A DNA stretch of 64,000 bases, taken from Ophioderma brevispina (taxonomy: Eukaryota; Echinodermata; Ophiuroidea; Amphilepidida; Ophiodermatidae). The position numbers were made by a program, and so were the translations under genes. The stretch covers positions 1-64,000 of the forward strand of contig JAMKCH010058346.1 of the NCBI GenBank assembly GCA_023653785.1, in the 5' to 3' direction. Positions 21,651 through 32,694 of the stretch are shown in pieces; the first letter of the stretch is position 1, and the number at the start of each line of letters is the position of its first letter. The notes beneath the pieces are model-generated. The model was not told the DNA's origin. It saw nothing but the letters and a program-made list of their open reading frames with translations, and ran no database searches.

Positions 21651-22700
21651 ATGCAAATCGAGCCAAGGCAGATGAGAAAAACAAAGCTGAACTTCTGCCA
21701 TGGAGTGCTGTGCAAATGTATATGAACAACAGGCACAGGTGAAATGGATGAACCCCAGGTACAAGATACAAACATAGATTAAGTCCAGGCACAGATTCCA
21801 AATAGCCGAAGCCCAGGTTTAGAACCCACAAGACCAAAATTCAGATAGAAGACAACCAACATACCCCAAGTTCAGATTTCAAAAGATCTCAAAATAATCT
21901 GAGACCAGGTGCAATATGCCAACATAGCTGAAGACCGGGTGCAAGATGCCAACAACTAGTTGCCGAAAAGATCAGTTGCAGCAAGGTGCCAACTCTAGCT
22001 GAAGATCCGATGTAACGATACACCATATAGCCTGATGTACAGGTTACAGGATGCCACATAGCTGAAGACCAGGTGGAAGGTGCCAATATAGCTGAAGACT
22101 TGGTACAGGATGCCAACATAGCTGAAGACCGGGTGCAAGATGCCAACATAGCTGAAGATCAAGGTGCAAGGTTGTCAACATAGCTGGGGAAAAGAAATTT
22201 CAGGTGGCAAGGTGTCAACATGCTGAAAGATCAGGTGAATAATGCCAACATATCAGAACACCGGGTGCAGTGATGCCAACATAGCTAAAGACCAGGTTGC
22301 AGGAGCAACAAACATAGCTAAAGACTGGGTGCAGAATGCCAACATAGCTGATGATCAGGTGCAAGATACCAACAGAGCTGATGACCATTTACAGGATGCC
22401 AAATAGCCGAAGACCCAGGTGCAGGATGGCAACATAGCTAAAGACTGGGTGCAGAATGCCAACATAGCTGAAGATCAGGGTGCAATATACCAACAGAGCT
22501 GATTACAGTTAACAAGAATGCCAATCATAGTAGTCGATGCCCATATGCAAAGATGAAACTTAGCCGAAGACCAGGTGCAGTATATGCCAACATACCTGAA
22601 GACTGGGTGCAGAATGCCAACATAGCTGAAGACCGGGTGCAAGATGCCAACATATCTTAGCCAGATGCAAGATATCAACATAGCTGAAGACCAAGTGCAG
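21650..22700 (+). repeat. 30-bp minisatellite encoding a decapeptide-repeat tail
   Basis: From about 21880 the unit GATGCCAACATAGCTGAAGA plus CCGGGTGCAA recurs every 30-31 bp, about 25 times, with degenerate forerunners back to about 21650. In one frame it reads DANIAEDQVQ. The same strand and position follow directly on TM7 and basic residues (LQKKRHGK), where the cytoplasmic C-tail begins. That 30 is a multiple of three supports an original coding array. Indels break the frame repeatedly. Minus-strand frames of 68-86 residues here are mirror artefacts. Confidence 0.7.
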
Positions 22701-23695
22701 GATTCAACATGCTGAAAAGATCATACCTCCCTCCTCATCCTCATTATTGTCGTCATCAGCATGAGTCGTCTGTATTGAATCATGAGCAAAGTTTCATCAA
22801 GGCCATTTTTTTCAGTGTGTTTACATATTTTCTACCAGTGAATTTGGATAATTTTGAAATCCACTGCTTGACTGATGATACGAATGGGTTCTCACCCTTT
22901 TCCTATGGACTTCCATATTTATGTACAGGCACTACTCTTTATACATCCACTTACAAACAACTAGCTTTTTTTCATGTTTTTGGTTACAAATTCAAAATAG
23001 GCATTGAATTCCTGAGATTAATGCATATCTCCTAACATTTCATCATCTTCACTTCGTCAAGATCTGACACTTTCTTTGCTCCTGGGTCTTTTATCCTGGC
23101 ATTGCTTTTCTCACTCAAAGTGAAGCTGGTGTTTCCACAGCATATAGGTAGGTTAGTGGGGATGCTATACCATCTATTTCGACATGGAAGTCTTCGCAGA
23201 AGGTCCCTAAGTATAAGTCTGTCCTTTGGCTCAAAAGCATTCCCAGCCATCTATTTAATTCAGGTTGTAATTCAGGATTTGGTACCTTAACAGAGCCCCA
23301 CTGATACCTATGTAGCAGAGATTAAATGCATAACAATGGACTACAATCCCTCCCAATTTTTTGACAAATAGCAGGTCACTGGATCCTGCTGCACATTTTA
23401 AGAAAGTTCCAGTGAACCTATCAACAAATCCAAAGATAAATTATATTTATCTATATCTTCATCCGGCCTGAAAGAGTGACGTCATCAACTTTCCACGCAG
23501 CGGTTGTGCATGCGTATCGCACAGCCGACTTTGTATGCTCCGCAATTACAGCTGCCGACCTAACCGCGATGGCGCACTTTTACACTGTGCAAAGCTATGA
23601 ACATCACTCCCTGGCTGGACAAGTAAGCTACATGCATTTCAGGGAAAACCAACATAATTGAAATGGCATTTCCTGTTAACAAATCAGTTACACTA
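22701..23695. other. Post-receptor DNA, no gene called
   Basis: A 108-codon + strand frame (22709-23035) and short frames follow, with no recognisable domain; the first could be 3' flanking or untranslated DNA of the receptor gene. Nothing repetitive was noticed at 23036-23695. Confidence 0.35.
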
Positions 23696-24050
23696 GCCAA
23701 ACCAGTTCGTGTTAGTAAGTAAAACCATTCTGTTAGCAAAACCAGTCCCTGTTATCAAAACTGGGTATGTTTGCAAACAGTTCTGTTGGCAAAACCGGTT
23801 CAGTTGGCAAAACGGTGGTTCAGTTAGCAAAACCGGTTCGGTTAGCAACACAGGTTCTGTGGAAAACCGTTCTGTCAGGCAAACCCGGTTTCAGTGCAAA
23901 ACCGGTTCTCCAGTAAAAACCGGTCTCTCCCATTAACACCCGGTTTCTGTCAGCAAATCCGTTTGTCGGGCAAACGGTTTCTGTCGGCAAATCTTGTCCC
24001 TGTCGCAAATCTGGTCCTGTCGGCAGATCTGTTTCCCTTGGCAAATCTTT
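23696..24050 (+). repeat. 18-bp minisatellite (AAAACCGGTTCTGTTGGC type)
   Basis: About 18-20 imperfect units with words GTTAGCAAAACCGGTTC, GTTGGCAAAACCGG and GTCGGCAAATCTG, mostly 17-19 bp each. Later units drift (AATCTGTTT, AATCTTGTC). Three open frames of 69-75 residues on both strands derive from it. Each CCGG word makes a potential CpG methylation site. Confidence 0.8.
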
Positions 24051-24231
24051 CGCATAAGTCTTACCCTTCCACCCGCTCTCATAAAATTATAAACCAAAAG
24101 TAGGCTAATCATGGCCTGTATTCACAACATGTACTAACTGTAATGCTGAACTAAAATTGTGGTTATCCCAACAGAATAAACCAAGTTTGTCCTTCCCTCA
24201 CCTGCCGCATTATGACATAAGAAAAAATTAT

Positions 24232-24709
24232 TTAAAACACTAATACATAACACTTTTGAAGAGCACCCCCATATTTTCCAGCTTTTGTATTTTTGTGCAG
24301 TTGCATTGGTACTTGACTCGTTGACAATACCTGTGAATGGTATAAGCTCAAACTCTCTGTGGTGGCACAAAAGAAGGAATTTTGTAATTGGAACAATTAG
24401 TTATCGGAGATCTCCGTATAATAATTCAACGCTGCTGGAAACGGTTCATGCAAGTTAGAGATCATTATCAATGGAATGGTGACACTCTTCCATATGGGCG
24501 TACTAAATTGGGGTTTCACAAGCTCCCCACTGAAATACCATCATGGAGCCGTATATCTGAATTACAAATCGCTTCTTTTATGACATACGCATTTCTGAGA
24601 CCATACCACTTGCAGTATAGTTTACTAACAATTCCCAACACAACTGTGCAAATTTTTCATTTTTGGAAAACTGGGGGCGCTCTTTCGAAATATGTGCTTG
24701 TTGCTTTAA
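24232..24709. mobile_element. MITE family C, copy at 24.2 kb
   Basis: TTAA at both ends (24232-24235 and 24706-24709). The left arm CACTTTTGAAGAGCACCCCC mirrors the right arm GGGGGCGCTCTTTCGAAATA. Internal words GGAATTTTGTAATTGGAA, TTATCGGAGATCTCCG and AATTCAACG are in the order seen in the copies at 46.4, 53.5 and 54.8 kb. Long subterminal inverted repeats let most of it fold. A 114-codon frame across it is not taken as a gene. Confidence 0.75.
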
Positions 24710-24920
24710 GAACAAGAACCCATCCAAGATAAAGTTGCCCCCCCCCCCTTTTTTGCATTTTATGGGTGGTTATATGAGAAAGGGAAAGTGTGCCGTGTGA
24801 TATTAACACCTATTTTAGTCCTGGACTAAAAAGTTAGTCCACTCTTGTGGATATGGGGCTATTTTATTAGAATGTAGCAATGTATTAAACATGTTTTATT
24901 CTCTCTACCTTAAAAGAAAT
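24710..24920. other. C-run and TTAGTCC-containing DNA
   Basis: A C-run near 24739-24748 is followed by TTTTAGTCCTGGACTAAAAA (about 24814-24833), a perfect-looking short palindrome of the kind that forms the ends of the next element. Confidence 0.5.
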
Positions 24921-25205
24921 TGGCAGGTATTCACAAAAGAACTTAGTCCTGGCTTACCTCTTAGTCCAGGACTAAGTCCATCTAGAAAGCCCCTTTAATT
25001 TAAAAAACAACAACAATAGAATATGAAAGAGAAACAATTTGAAATAGGTAAGTTCTTAGCTGTGAGTGTCTACCTGTACTTTCTCTTTGTATTTTCAGCA
25101 GAAAAAAGCTACTATAGGAAGATGAATTTTTAGAGGTCCTTTTAGTTGGACTTAATCCTGGACTAAAAGTTAAGCCAGGACTAAATTCTTGGTTGAATAC
25201 TGGCC
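24921..25205. mobile_element. Foldback MITE with TTAGTCCTGG arms
   Basis: Left arm GGCAGGTATTCAC, AACTTAGTCCTGGCTTA, TTAGTCCAGGACTAAGTCCA. Right arm, read on the minus strand: GGCCAGTATTCAACC, AATTTAGTCCTGGCTTA, TTAGTCCAGGATTAAGTCCA. Arms are about 75 bp around a loop of about 130 bp. It abuts the TTAA of the next MITE. Confidence 0.75.
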
Positions 25206-25206
25206 A

Positions 25207-25554
25207 TTAAAGGTGCAACGAGAGTTTTTGAGGCGCCCAAATATTGTTTCATAATAGTAATTTCTTATAGATGAGACACTCAATAGATTTCTTACCTTGT
25301 ATTTGGCTACAGAAATGTCTAAAAAGAGAGAAAAAGGTGATTTTGATTTGCTTATATTTCAATGTAAAACATAGGGTGAATTTCATATTTGCTCCTATTG
25401 GAAATTAGAAATTTCACAATTTTTACCAAAGAAACATTTCTCAGCTTTATCCTTTCAAATGGGGATATTTTTGATGGAAAGCTTTACATCAGGGAAAAAG
25501 TCAGTACTTTCGATTTTTTAGGGCCAATCGTTGAAATCTCTCATTGCACCTTAA
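25207..25554 (+). mobile_element. MITE family B, intact copy
   Basis: 348 bp between TTAA (25207-25210) and TTAA (25551-25554). Ends read AGGTGCAACGAGAG and CTCTCATTGCACC. Copies at 46219-47137 and 54742-55634 are each split by a family C element; this copy is uninterrupted and serves as the reference empty site for both. A 61-codon frame inside is incidental. Confidence 0.85.
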
Positions 25555-25599
25555 AGTTTAAAGTACTTCATTAATTTTAAAGGTGAGGGAGATATGAAT

Positions 25600-25830
25600 T
25601 GAGATTTAAATATCAGAAATAAGTTCACATTTTTCTCAGTACCCAGTAAATTTCAAGGCCCAGGAAATGTTTCCTTTTAATGTTATGAAAAAAAAAATCT
25701 CGAAATGTGGTCGACCACATTTATTAACAGATGCACACTGTCATATGGGCTGACTTTGTATGCATTTTTGCTTCTGCTATCCAAAACGTTTGACCGATTT
25801 AACTCAAAATTTGTACTTGATGCCTTTCAA
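25600..25830 (+). repeat. Repeat F, copy 2
   Basis: Matches 10825-11015 (AAGTTCACATTTTTCTCA, AGGAAATGTTTCCTTTTAAT, CATTTATTAACA, GCATTTTTGCTTCTGC) without the palindrome. Downstream, the word CTTTCAAAATATGAAACAAT (25822 on) recurs as a direct repeat at about 25998. Confidence 0.6.
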
Positions 25831-26289
25831 AATATGAAACAATAGATACTTTCTTTTTGTGGGCCGCAAGCTGGCATGACCACTTAGCAATCGGTTGTCT
25901 GTATGTGTATGATATGAGTTGGTTGCTTTGTTTGGAATAATTCCACAGTCCCAACTTTTACAAAATGAATTTTCACCTTCCTTGTTTATAATATGTCTTT
26001 CAAAACATGAAACAATATACACTTCCTTTTTCATTATCTTTTCATATGTTAGTCCAGGATAAACATTTTGGAGAAAATGTCGCTGTAATACTATCCCAGT
26101 GATTTCGGTTTGTACACATCCTGAGAATTAAATCAGGAAATGCTGCCAGGGTTTTAGTGTTATTTTATGATTTGTACAGCTGCCAATCATAGTACATTGA
26201 GTATATGATAATAAATTTCATGTTTATTTTTGTGTCCTCTTTTGCAAAAAGGGAGACGTCACATACCAGTTCGAAATTCAGTAGCTCGA

Positions 26290-26501
26290 TTAGCTGAGCC
26301 TGATCAATTTATCACGGATGGACATTAATGGTTTGTGAGAGTTTGGGGACATAAAAAAGGTGAAAAGTGAGAAGTGGTGGATTGTTTCTTGTTTTAAACC
26401 AAAAATAATTCACTACACCTGGTTTTTAAGTTCCTTCAGGCTTTCAAACTTCCAAAATTTGTTAAGAGTCCATCTGTGATAAACCAATCGGGCTCAGCTC
26501 T
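26290..26501. mobile_element. Foldback element, AGCTGAGCC arms
   Basis: TAGCTGAGCCTGATCAATTT, ATCACGGATGGAC at the left mirror GAGTCCATCTGTGATAAACC, AATCGGGCTCAGCT at the right; 212 bp in total. Non-coding. Confidence 0.65.
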
Positions 26502-26557
26502 GTGTGCTATGTTAGTTTTGTAGGTCATTTTTTGTGCCTCATGATTTTCATTACTAT

Positions 26558-26803
26558 CAGTGGCGGTACCAGACTTCTTTTTCTCGGGGGAAACTGGATT
26601 TAGGGGGGAAAACAACCCAGAATTTTAAGGATTTTTAAACAATTTTGGTCCAAAAGTTCTCCCTAAATTTGGGAATTTTTGGCCCCAAATCAGATTTTTG
26701 CAAAAAAAATCTGTAATTTTTCTTCTGACGGAGTGGGGAACTGGGGGAAAGAAAACAAAATTCGGGGCAATTTCCCCCAATCCCCTTCCTGGCGCTGCCA
26801 CTG
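26558..26803. mobile_element. hAT-like MITE (CAGTGGCGG ends)
   Basis: Ends CAGTGGCGGTACCAG and CTGGCGCTGCCACTG, 246 bp, with long inner pairing (GGGGAAACTGG... against CCCCAATCCCC). Flanks ATTACTAT and ATAGCTAT agree at 6 of 8 positions, compatible with an old 8-bp target duplication. Frames of 63-73 codons on both strands lie in the inverted arms and are artefacts. Confidence 0.7.
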
Positions 26804-27820
26804 ATAGCTATGTTTGTATGGATCCATGTGTGGGAAAATATTGGATGCAAAAACATAATAGAGTTTTAAAACAGAGTTTAAAATATTGACGCTCAATATT
26901 TATTTGCATTTCATAGTTCATATATGGTTTTCAATCAATCCATTTTATACCCAAACGTGCATGGCTGCAGGATCAACATGGGATACCAGTCCATGTTAAT
27001 GAGGTCAAAGATACATAACTAGTTGTAAATTTGGCTGTCTTGTTAAGTTGAAGTCTGAATGCGCAAAGGCTTGCTTGAATTTTCTGTTATCATGGCGGAA
27101 AATACTAAATTATATTTTATTCAGAAAGCTTTCGTCATCAGGTGTGGTTTAATCCTTGTCTACCAAAGGGGGGTGGGGTTGCCATCCCTTCAAGTTCATG
27201 TTTTTCCATCTTGCAAAAAAAAATTCTTTTTGGTAACCAAATTTTTAATGTCATTTGTCAATGAAGTTATGCTCCTTTTCATTCAAACACAAACATCCTC
27301 TGGGGTATAATAGGTACAGCGGTGATTCTCCCATGTGACATGAGGGGGACGGCACCCCCCCCACCCAGGAGAGAAGTTATCCATAGATAGCTATAGTCTC
27401 CTCTTTCCATTGATAACCAAAATCAGTACCACATGCCTAGCATTGTAATTAAATGAATGTCATCATTTTGCATGTACCAAACTGCCAATTTCCATCACAC
27501 ACACAGTGTAGAATAGGGGGAAATTCATAATCAAAATAGTTTAGGAAATATCTGATTTTCACCGGGGGGGGGGGGGGCCCCCGGGCGCACTTGTATTCAA
27601 AGTGGATGATGCGTAAACAAGAAAACGGTCTTTTTGTATGTGCGTACATCGATTATTGGTATCAAAAACAGAAAATATGGAAAAAGGGTATGTTTTCCCT
27701 CTTAACCTCGAAATTCTGATGTACGTGTTTTACGGTAATGTAAATACTCACACTAAGCAAGCAAGATACAAAACATCATAAAAATAGCTGTAATAGGAGT
27801 AAAGCATAAAGTTAATTCTC
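26804..27820. other. Intergenic; remnant of palindrome G
   Basis: About 26835-26930 carries GAAAATATTGGATG, AGAGTTTTAAA and CAATATTTATTTGCATTTCA, a decayed copy of the 11.1/12.2 kb palindrome. A G-run lies at about 27563-27577. No gene is supported. Confidence 0.45.
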
Positions 27821-29176
27821 CTACTTCTTATCGTGTCCACCACACTGTTGGTTCTCAAAATGATCCACCAGAGTGGTACAAACGTCTGGCTGCTCAACTG
27901 AATTCCGCAAGGTCTTGTTTGTGCAGTGTTGCTTCAGCAGTAGGGCAGACTCAAGAGTGTTCCATTGTCTGTGGTGCTGTTCCACAACCACAGGTAGTAT
28001 CCTGATCTGATTCCCGTTAGCCCCACTTCTGCAAGCGGAAAACCTTAGATGCGGCACAAGGTTCTGGTTCTCAAATGTTTGAGGCACGCCATTCAGCCCA
28101 TGAGGAGTCAGCTCCAGGTGGAGATGCTCACCAGGTCAATACCGCTAGATGTTACTTGGTTGAGGTTGACTGGCACGTCTTTCTTTCCACAAGGCGACTC
28201 GCTTGACCTCCTTAGAGACGGTTTTCAAGAGGATGGACCTTGCTTAAGAAACTCTGTATGGATTTAAGGCGGTTGGCAGCAGGGTATCTGTCCGACATAG
28301 GGGCTTCACATTGGATACTACGGCAAGCATGCTATGTGCATGCTCGCTACGCTACGCCGGATTGTCTGGTGGAAGCATCCTGCTAGGTTGTACAAGTTTT
28401 CCGTGGTGTTGGACGGAGGAATCCTGTGATAAGCCCGGCAGGAGGCATTTTGCTGGATCAAGCTTTCTTGCCATGGGTTGATCCTGTACATACAGGGGAA
28501 GGCGCATACTCTGACCATGAGTTAGCACAGGGCAAGTGCCGTGGATCTTAGGGTATGTGGCGAGCACCCCATTCTTGTGGCCAGCATTTGTTCAAGGATG
28601 TTATTGCGTGAACATAACTTTAATCTTCGTCTTCTCGAGGTGGGTCTTATAAGAGAGAGTGCGGGTCCCAGGGTAACTCCTAGGTAGACGGTTATCAAAG
28701 TGGTCCAGGGAGTTTCCAAGAGCCAGGTAACTTTATAGCTGATGTTTGGTTCACGGTTTGCGTAATGGGAAAGCACACCCCTGTGTCTAGAGGATTTGCA
28801 CGGTAGGTGGTTCCTCATAATAAGGAGTGAGTTCATCCAAAGCTTTGGAGAGTCTTCTTCAAAATGTGAGTCGGCATCTTGCTTGTGCGCTAATTCCAAG
28901 ATCGTCGCATAAATAAAACGACAGGTTCTTCCATCCTAGGTTGGTGTGGGTTCTAGGTGGAACAGGAGAGGTGCAAGCACACTCACCTGGGTGACCATGA
29001 TTGAGCCGCATTGCCTCGGGTCTCTTCTTCGCCACTAGCTGAACAAAGAACATCCTAATTGCCAGCAATCCTCGGATAAGCTCAGTCAAGCGATTGTCCT
29101 TGGTAATTTCCAGGATATGGAGTAGGCAATCTGTGATTAACAGTGTCGTTTTAAGGATTAGAAGGTATAACGACAC
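27821..29176 (-). pseudogene. 5'-truncated LINE (jockey-like) reverse transcriptase remnant
   Basis: Read on the minus strand from 29176: RT fingers/palm KTTLLITDCLLHILEITKD (expected D-T-VNH region), RGLLAIRMFFVQL, a motif-B-like LNHGHPGE (expected GLPQGS) and motif C SFYLCDDLGISAQA, where LCDD stands in for the usual YADD. A frameshift leads to the thumb/connection part YLGVTLG (about 28660), NNILEQMLATRMG and HTLRSTALALC, and, after more shifts, a C-terminal zone with HCTNKTLRNSVEQ (27900-27960). This order is that of jockey-type non-LTR elements, which copy RNA into DNA at a nicked target. The endonuclease half is absent, as expected for 5' truncation. Altered motifs and at least three frame breaks mark it dead. 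Confidence 0.85.
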
Positions 29177-30688
29177 AATGCGTTGCTCACTTGTTTAGGG
29201 TAGCAAAAAAAACAAAAATGTTTTAGTCAGGAAATGGATTGATTAAAGCCACTATAGTTCATTTTTTTCCAAACAAAATGCCAATTTTGTACTCTAAATT
29301 GCTTAGTGTTAGGTCATATCAACACTTTATTACCGTTCTTTGTGAAAACAGTAGCTAACCATTTTAAATCGGTCCTGAAGATGGCCATTTAGGACTGTTT
29401 CTGTGCCTAAAAAAGTCGGATCCTGACATTTATTAGTAAATAAAGCATCAAAAATCATAATTTCTTGGACATATCACAGCCAGGGCATAACACAGCAAAG
29501 GGGGGGGGGGGGGGGGGGGGCAAAGCCCCCCCCCCCAACAGAACCCTTGCCCCCCTTCAGCCCACCCCACAAATGAAACTGACCTTTTGTTCAGGTCTAT
29601 GGAGAAGGACCCAAAGTGCCCCCTCAAAAAAAGCCATTGGCACCCTTTCAGCCCCACCCCCCCAGTTGCAAAGGTCTGGCTACGCCAATGTATAACGCTT
29701 GTTATGATATCCACTCACAGGGGGGCTTACTACACAATTTCCATCACACAACCGTGCAAAAAATGCACTTGATGAAAAATAGGGAGACAGTTTGTTTACA
29801 GTTCAAAAAAAATAATCGATGAATGAAAGTGCTTTACGGTGCATTTTGAACGTCCATGTTCACACATCATTATCCATATTTGATACAAGTGACCCCCCCC
29901 CCCCCGGATTTTAAATGGGTGTTGGCTCTACTTGATGGTAAATGATGGTAGTTTGACATACTCTGAGTGTTTTTTTAATGCTATAGTGTTGTGAGTTCAG
30001 TAAAATTGCAAAAAATATCAAATTTTTCAACCCTGAATAGAGTATTTTCCTATTTTCCTCAAATGATGAAGTCATTAAGTGACGCCATAATGGGAATGTG
30101 GTAATTTTTTGATACAATGGAAAGAAAAAAAACTCAAGTATCCTTGTGGTACCAACTTATAGAAGAAATTGGATGGTCAGTAAGCAAAATCAGAGGGATG
30201 GCAACACCCCTTTAGAGTTTGTTTGAAAAATGGCTGTGAGAGGCGAGGGTTAAAAGCGGACTAGAGATTTCCAATGAGGGCTGTTTTTTGGCATATACAT
30301 AATGATTGTCCATATAATAATCACTGTGTGAATAACTAAGCTCCAATCGAAAGATCATTCATATAGAAAATCAAAACTTTATATAAAATCCGGATCAGGA
30401 AATTTTGTATACACGTTATCTATGGCAATGTTATACTATGCCTGAATGTTACTGAATGAAAAACAAAACATCCAATTATCTCTACTTTGGAAATTAAGAA
30501 TTTTAGGTACTATCTTTATTTCTAGTGTCATTTTGAATTTCTACACCAAAATCTATCATATTTCGAAAATCTATGCTCAGCCTTAATACATTGGGTAATC
30601 ATTCTCAAATAGGCAAAAAAAAAAAAACAAAAAAACTGGGTTTTAAAGAAATGGCGGGCATGCATTTTTCTTGAAATGTCAAGTCTCT
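29177..30688. other. Intergenic with G/C runs and CATTGGCGTAGCC end
   Basis: A G22 run (about 29499-29520) and nearby C run lie in a block that ends in GGTCTGGCTACGCCAATG (about 29676-29693). Read on the minus strand this begins CATTGGCGTAGCCAG, a terminus typical of hAT-like MITEs, but I could not find its partner end. A second C-run is at about 29893-29905. Remaining DNA is AT-rich without coding pattern. Confidence 0.45.
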
Positions 30689-31036
30689 TTAAAGGGGATG
30701 ATCCGATTTAAGTATATAAATTGTTCAATCTTGATAGAATGCCTTCACCCCCAAAACCCCTTCTGGAAAGTTTCATGCCGAGTCTTCAACCCGTTTTGAG
30801 TGAGAGCTAAAAAACATGATTTGTAATCCCCATATAGTACTGTTGTAAAACTTAATTTAGTCGACCAATTGCGGCCATATTTTCGCTCATAACATCCAAA
30901 CCAAACATCTTTTAGCACTAAGACTTCACAGGGTAAATGAGAAAATAGAGTAGCTTTCTTCTGAACCAAATTTTGACCACTCTGGTAACTCTGAGGATGA
31001 GGCCATTAGCCGAGATCAGACCATGAACTTTTTTAA
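30689..31036. mobile_element. MITE family H, copy 1
   Basis: 348 bp between TTAA (30689-30692) and TTAA (31033-31036). The ends AGGGGATGATCCGATTT and AGATCAGACCATGAACTT are related inverted repeats. The interior (CAAACCAAACATCTTTTAGC, CAGGGTAAATGAGAAAA) matches the copy at 32695-33042 over its full length. Confidence 0.8.
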
Positions 31037-31484
31037 GCCAGAGTGTCACAATGTCAAAAATGTTGGGATTCATATTTAAAATGATTTGCTCTCAGTTAGT
31101 TTTACCTCTTGCAGGTAACTTTACCTCAACAATGTGCAATACAAGTAATGAAAACAACTCAAGGCACACAAAAATCGAGGGCATGTTTGTATACAAATGA
31201 CTGATAGAGGCTTTAAAGTTCATGTTAAAGGTCATACTCTGACTTTTTTAGCTCATCTCCTATACTTCAAACCTTAAAATGCATTTGGTCCATAGCAGGC
31301 AACTGTAGGAACTCCAAAATCAAATATGTTGAATTTCTTTTAAACATTTCAAACATTATGAATTTCACAACCATTCGAATCAGCATGGATGGTGTATTCA
31401 CTGAGTCCAAAACAAGCCTAGTCTTAGGCCAGGTTTTGAGATGGCTTCCAAAAGACCTGCAGTCATTTGGGAAGCCAACTCAAA
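31037..31484. other. Intergenic, nothing recognised
   Basis: No repeat partner or coding pattern noticed, apart from GTCTTAGGCC-type words just before the next foldback element. Confidence 0.4.
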
Positions 31485-31764
31485 GGCTGGTATTCTGAAA
31501 GGGAGACTAACTTTAGTCCTGTTTAAACAGGGTCTATTCCTACAAGAGGGGACTTTTTCCTTTCAAAATACTGTGAATGATAAATGTAACGGGGTGAGCA
31601 AAAAATTCCTCATGGATGGGCTGGAACAGCCCACCATGAGGAATTTTTAGCGCCCGTTACAGCACACTGTTAGAGTAAGTTGTAAGAAAAAAAAGGTAAC
31701 CTCTTGTAGATAACCCTGGTTTAAACCCAGGACTAAAGTGTGTCTCCCTTTCAGACGACCAGCC
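31485..31764. mobile_element. Foldback element with a second hairpin in its loop
   Basis: Outer arms: GGCTGGTATTCTGAAAGGGA, GACTAACTTTAGTCCTG at the left; read on the minus strand from the right, GGCTGGTCGTCTGAAAGGGA, GACACACTTTAGTCCTG. Inside, 31585-31661 is a separate, almost perfect hairpin: TGTAACGGGGTGAGC..., AAAAATTCCTCATGG, TGGGCTG, loop GAA, then CAGCCCA, CCATGAGGAATTTTT, GCGCCCGTTACA. The arms share the TTTAGTCCTG word with the 24.9 kb element. Confidence 0.8.
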
Positions 31765-32694
31765 AAAGCCTCTGCCTTACCTGTAGGTGCTGTAACGACA
31801 AAAAATCAACAGGGTCGAGATTATCAGAAGCATGCATATGCAAATAGTTGAATTCTTTTGAACCTATCAAAAATTTGGATTTAGTGTTGTCTGCCCAAAC
31901 ATAGGACTAAGAAAAGTGTGTAGTTCACGAAGAGACCATTTTTTTAATATATGTATATGTATGTGACAATTTTAGAGTTCGGGACGTCATGTATGGGCTT
32001 ACAGCGATGAAGAAACTTAGATGACATGAGGTCAAAGAGATAATTGACCCGATTAGATTTTGTGGGCAAATTATGCTAATTGTGTAATTTATGCAAATAT
32101 AGAAAAGTATTATTTTGGGTTTGTTGTATTGTACATGTAGATTATATGAGGATGGGACCTCAGACTATGAGTGCTCATGCCTAAGTTTGCAGGATGCAGT
32201 TTAGCGACATGTGGATAGTTAATAAAGCTAATTTGCATAATTTATGCAAAACAGAAAATAAAGTGTGTAATACATGGTATCAGAATGGGCAATTTATCAC
32301 ATTGCAAGGTTATAGATGGGCTACAGACCACATTTCACCCATTGACATTCGTCGCATATTTGATGAAACTTATTTGCATACTCTAAAATGTTGAAATTGA
32401 TGGGCACTCTTCATGAGGGTGCACTTGAAAACTTGTAGGGTGAAGATGGGTGATAGAGTATAAATTGTCAAGGGTGTGATGGTGTGATGTTAGAAACCTC
32501 CAATAAGTGGCTTGGGTGAAAACCCAGGAAACAGTGTAATTCAGGCAAAAATAGGCATTCTTGCATCTTTTGGGTAAAAAACAACAGAGGGCTCAGTACC
32601 CGAAGCCCCTTCCCCCCAGCCCCCGCTGAACAACGGCCTAGGTTGTGGTGCTTCTAGTTTTGTCGCATTAGCACAGCATACTAATTAAAGGGGG
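31765..32694. other. Intergenic, nothing recognised
   Basis: AT-rich. The word GCTAATTTGCATAATTTATG and relatives occur twice (about 32070 and 32230), hinting at a decayed duplication. No gene. Confidence 0.4.

Larger units (their letters stand above)
16011..22700 (+). pseudogene. LRR-containing GPCR (LGR/GRL101-like), frame-disrupted
   Basis: Order on the + strand: degenerate N-terminal LRRs (about 16090-16950, e.g. LLLSSNNITNLSQDTF with an A23 run just upstream), a tandem LRR array (16950-20290), last LRRs (LEALMLEYNTLSAFPITLFQ at about 20300-20365), a linker, a rhodopsin-type 7TM block (20690-21650), and a decapeptide-repeat tail (21650-22700). LRR ectodomain plus class-A 7TM with DFLMG in TM2 and ALNPF in TM7 is the architecture of leucine-rich-repeat GPCRs such as GRL101 and relaxin-type receptors, which sit in the plasma membrane. 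No intron interrupts the array. The frame shifts in nearly every unit, and parts of TM1 and the TM6-TM7 loop are missing, so it is called a pseudogene. Poor consensus polishing of an intact gene is the alternative. Confidence 0.7.
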
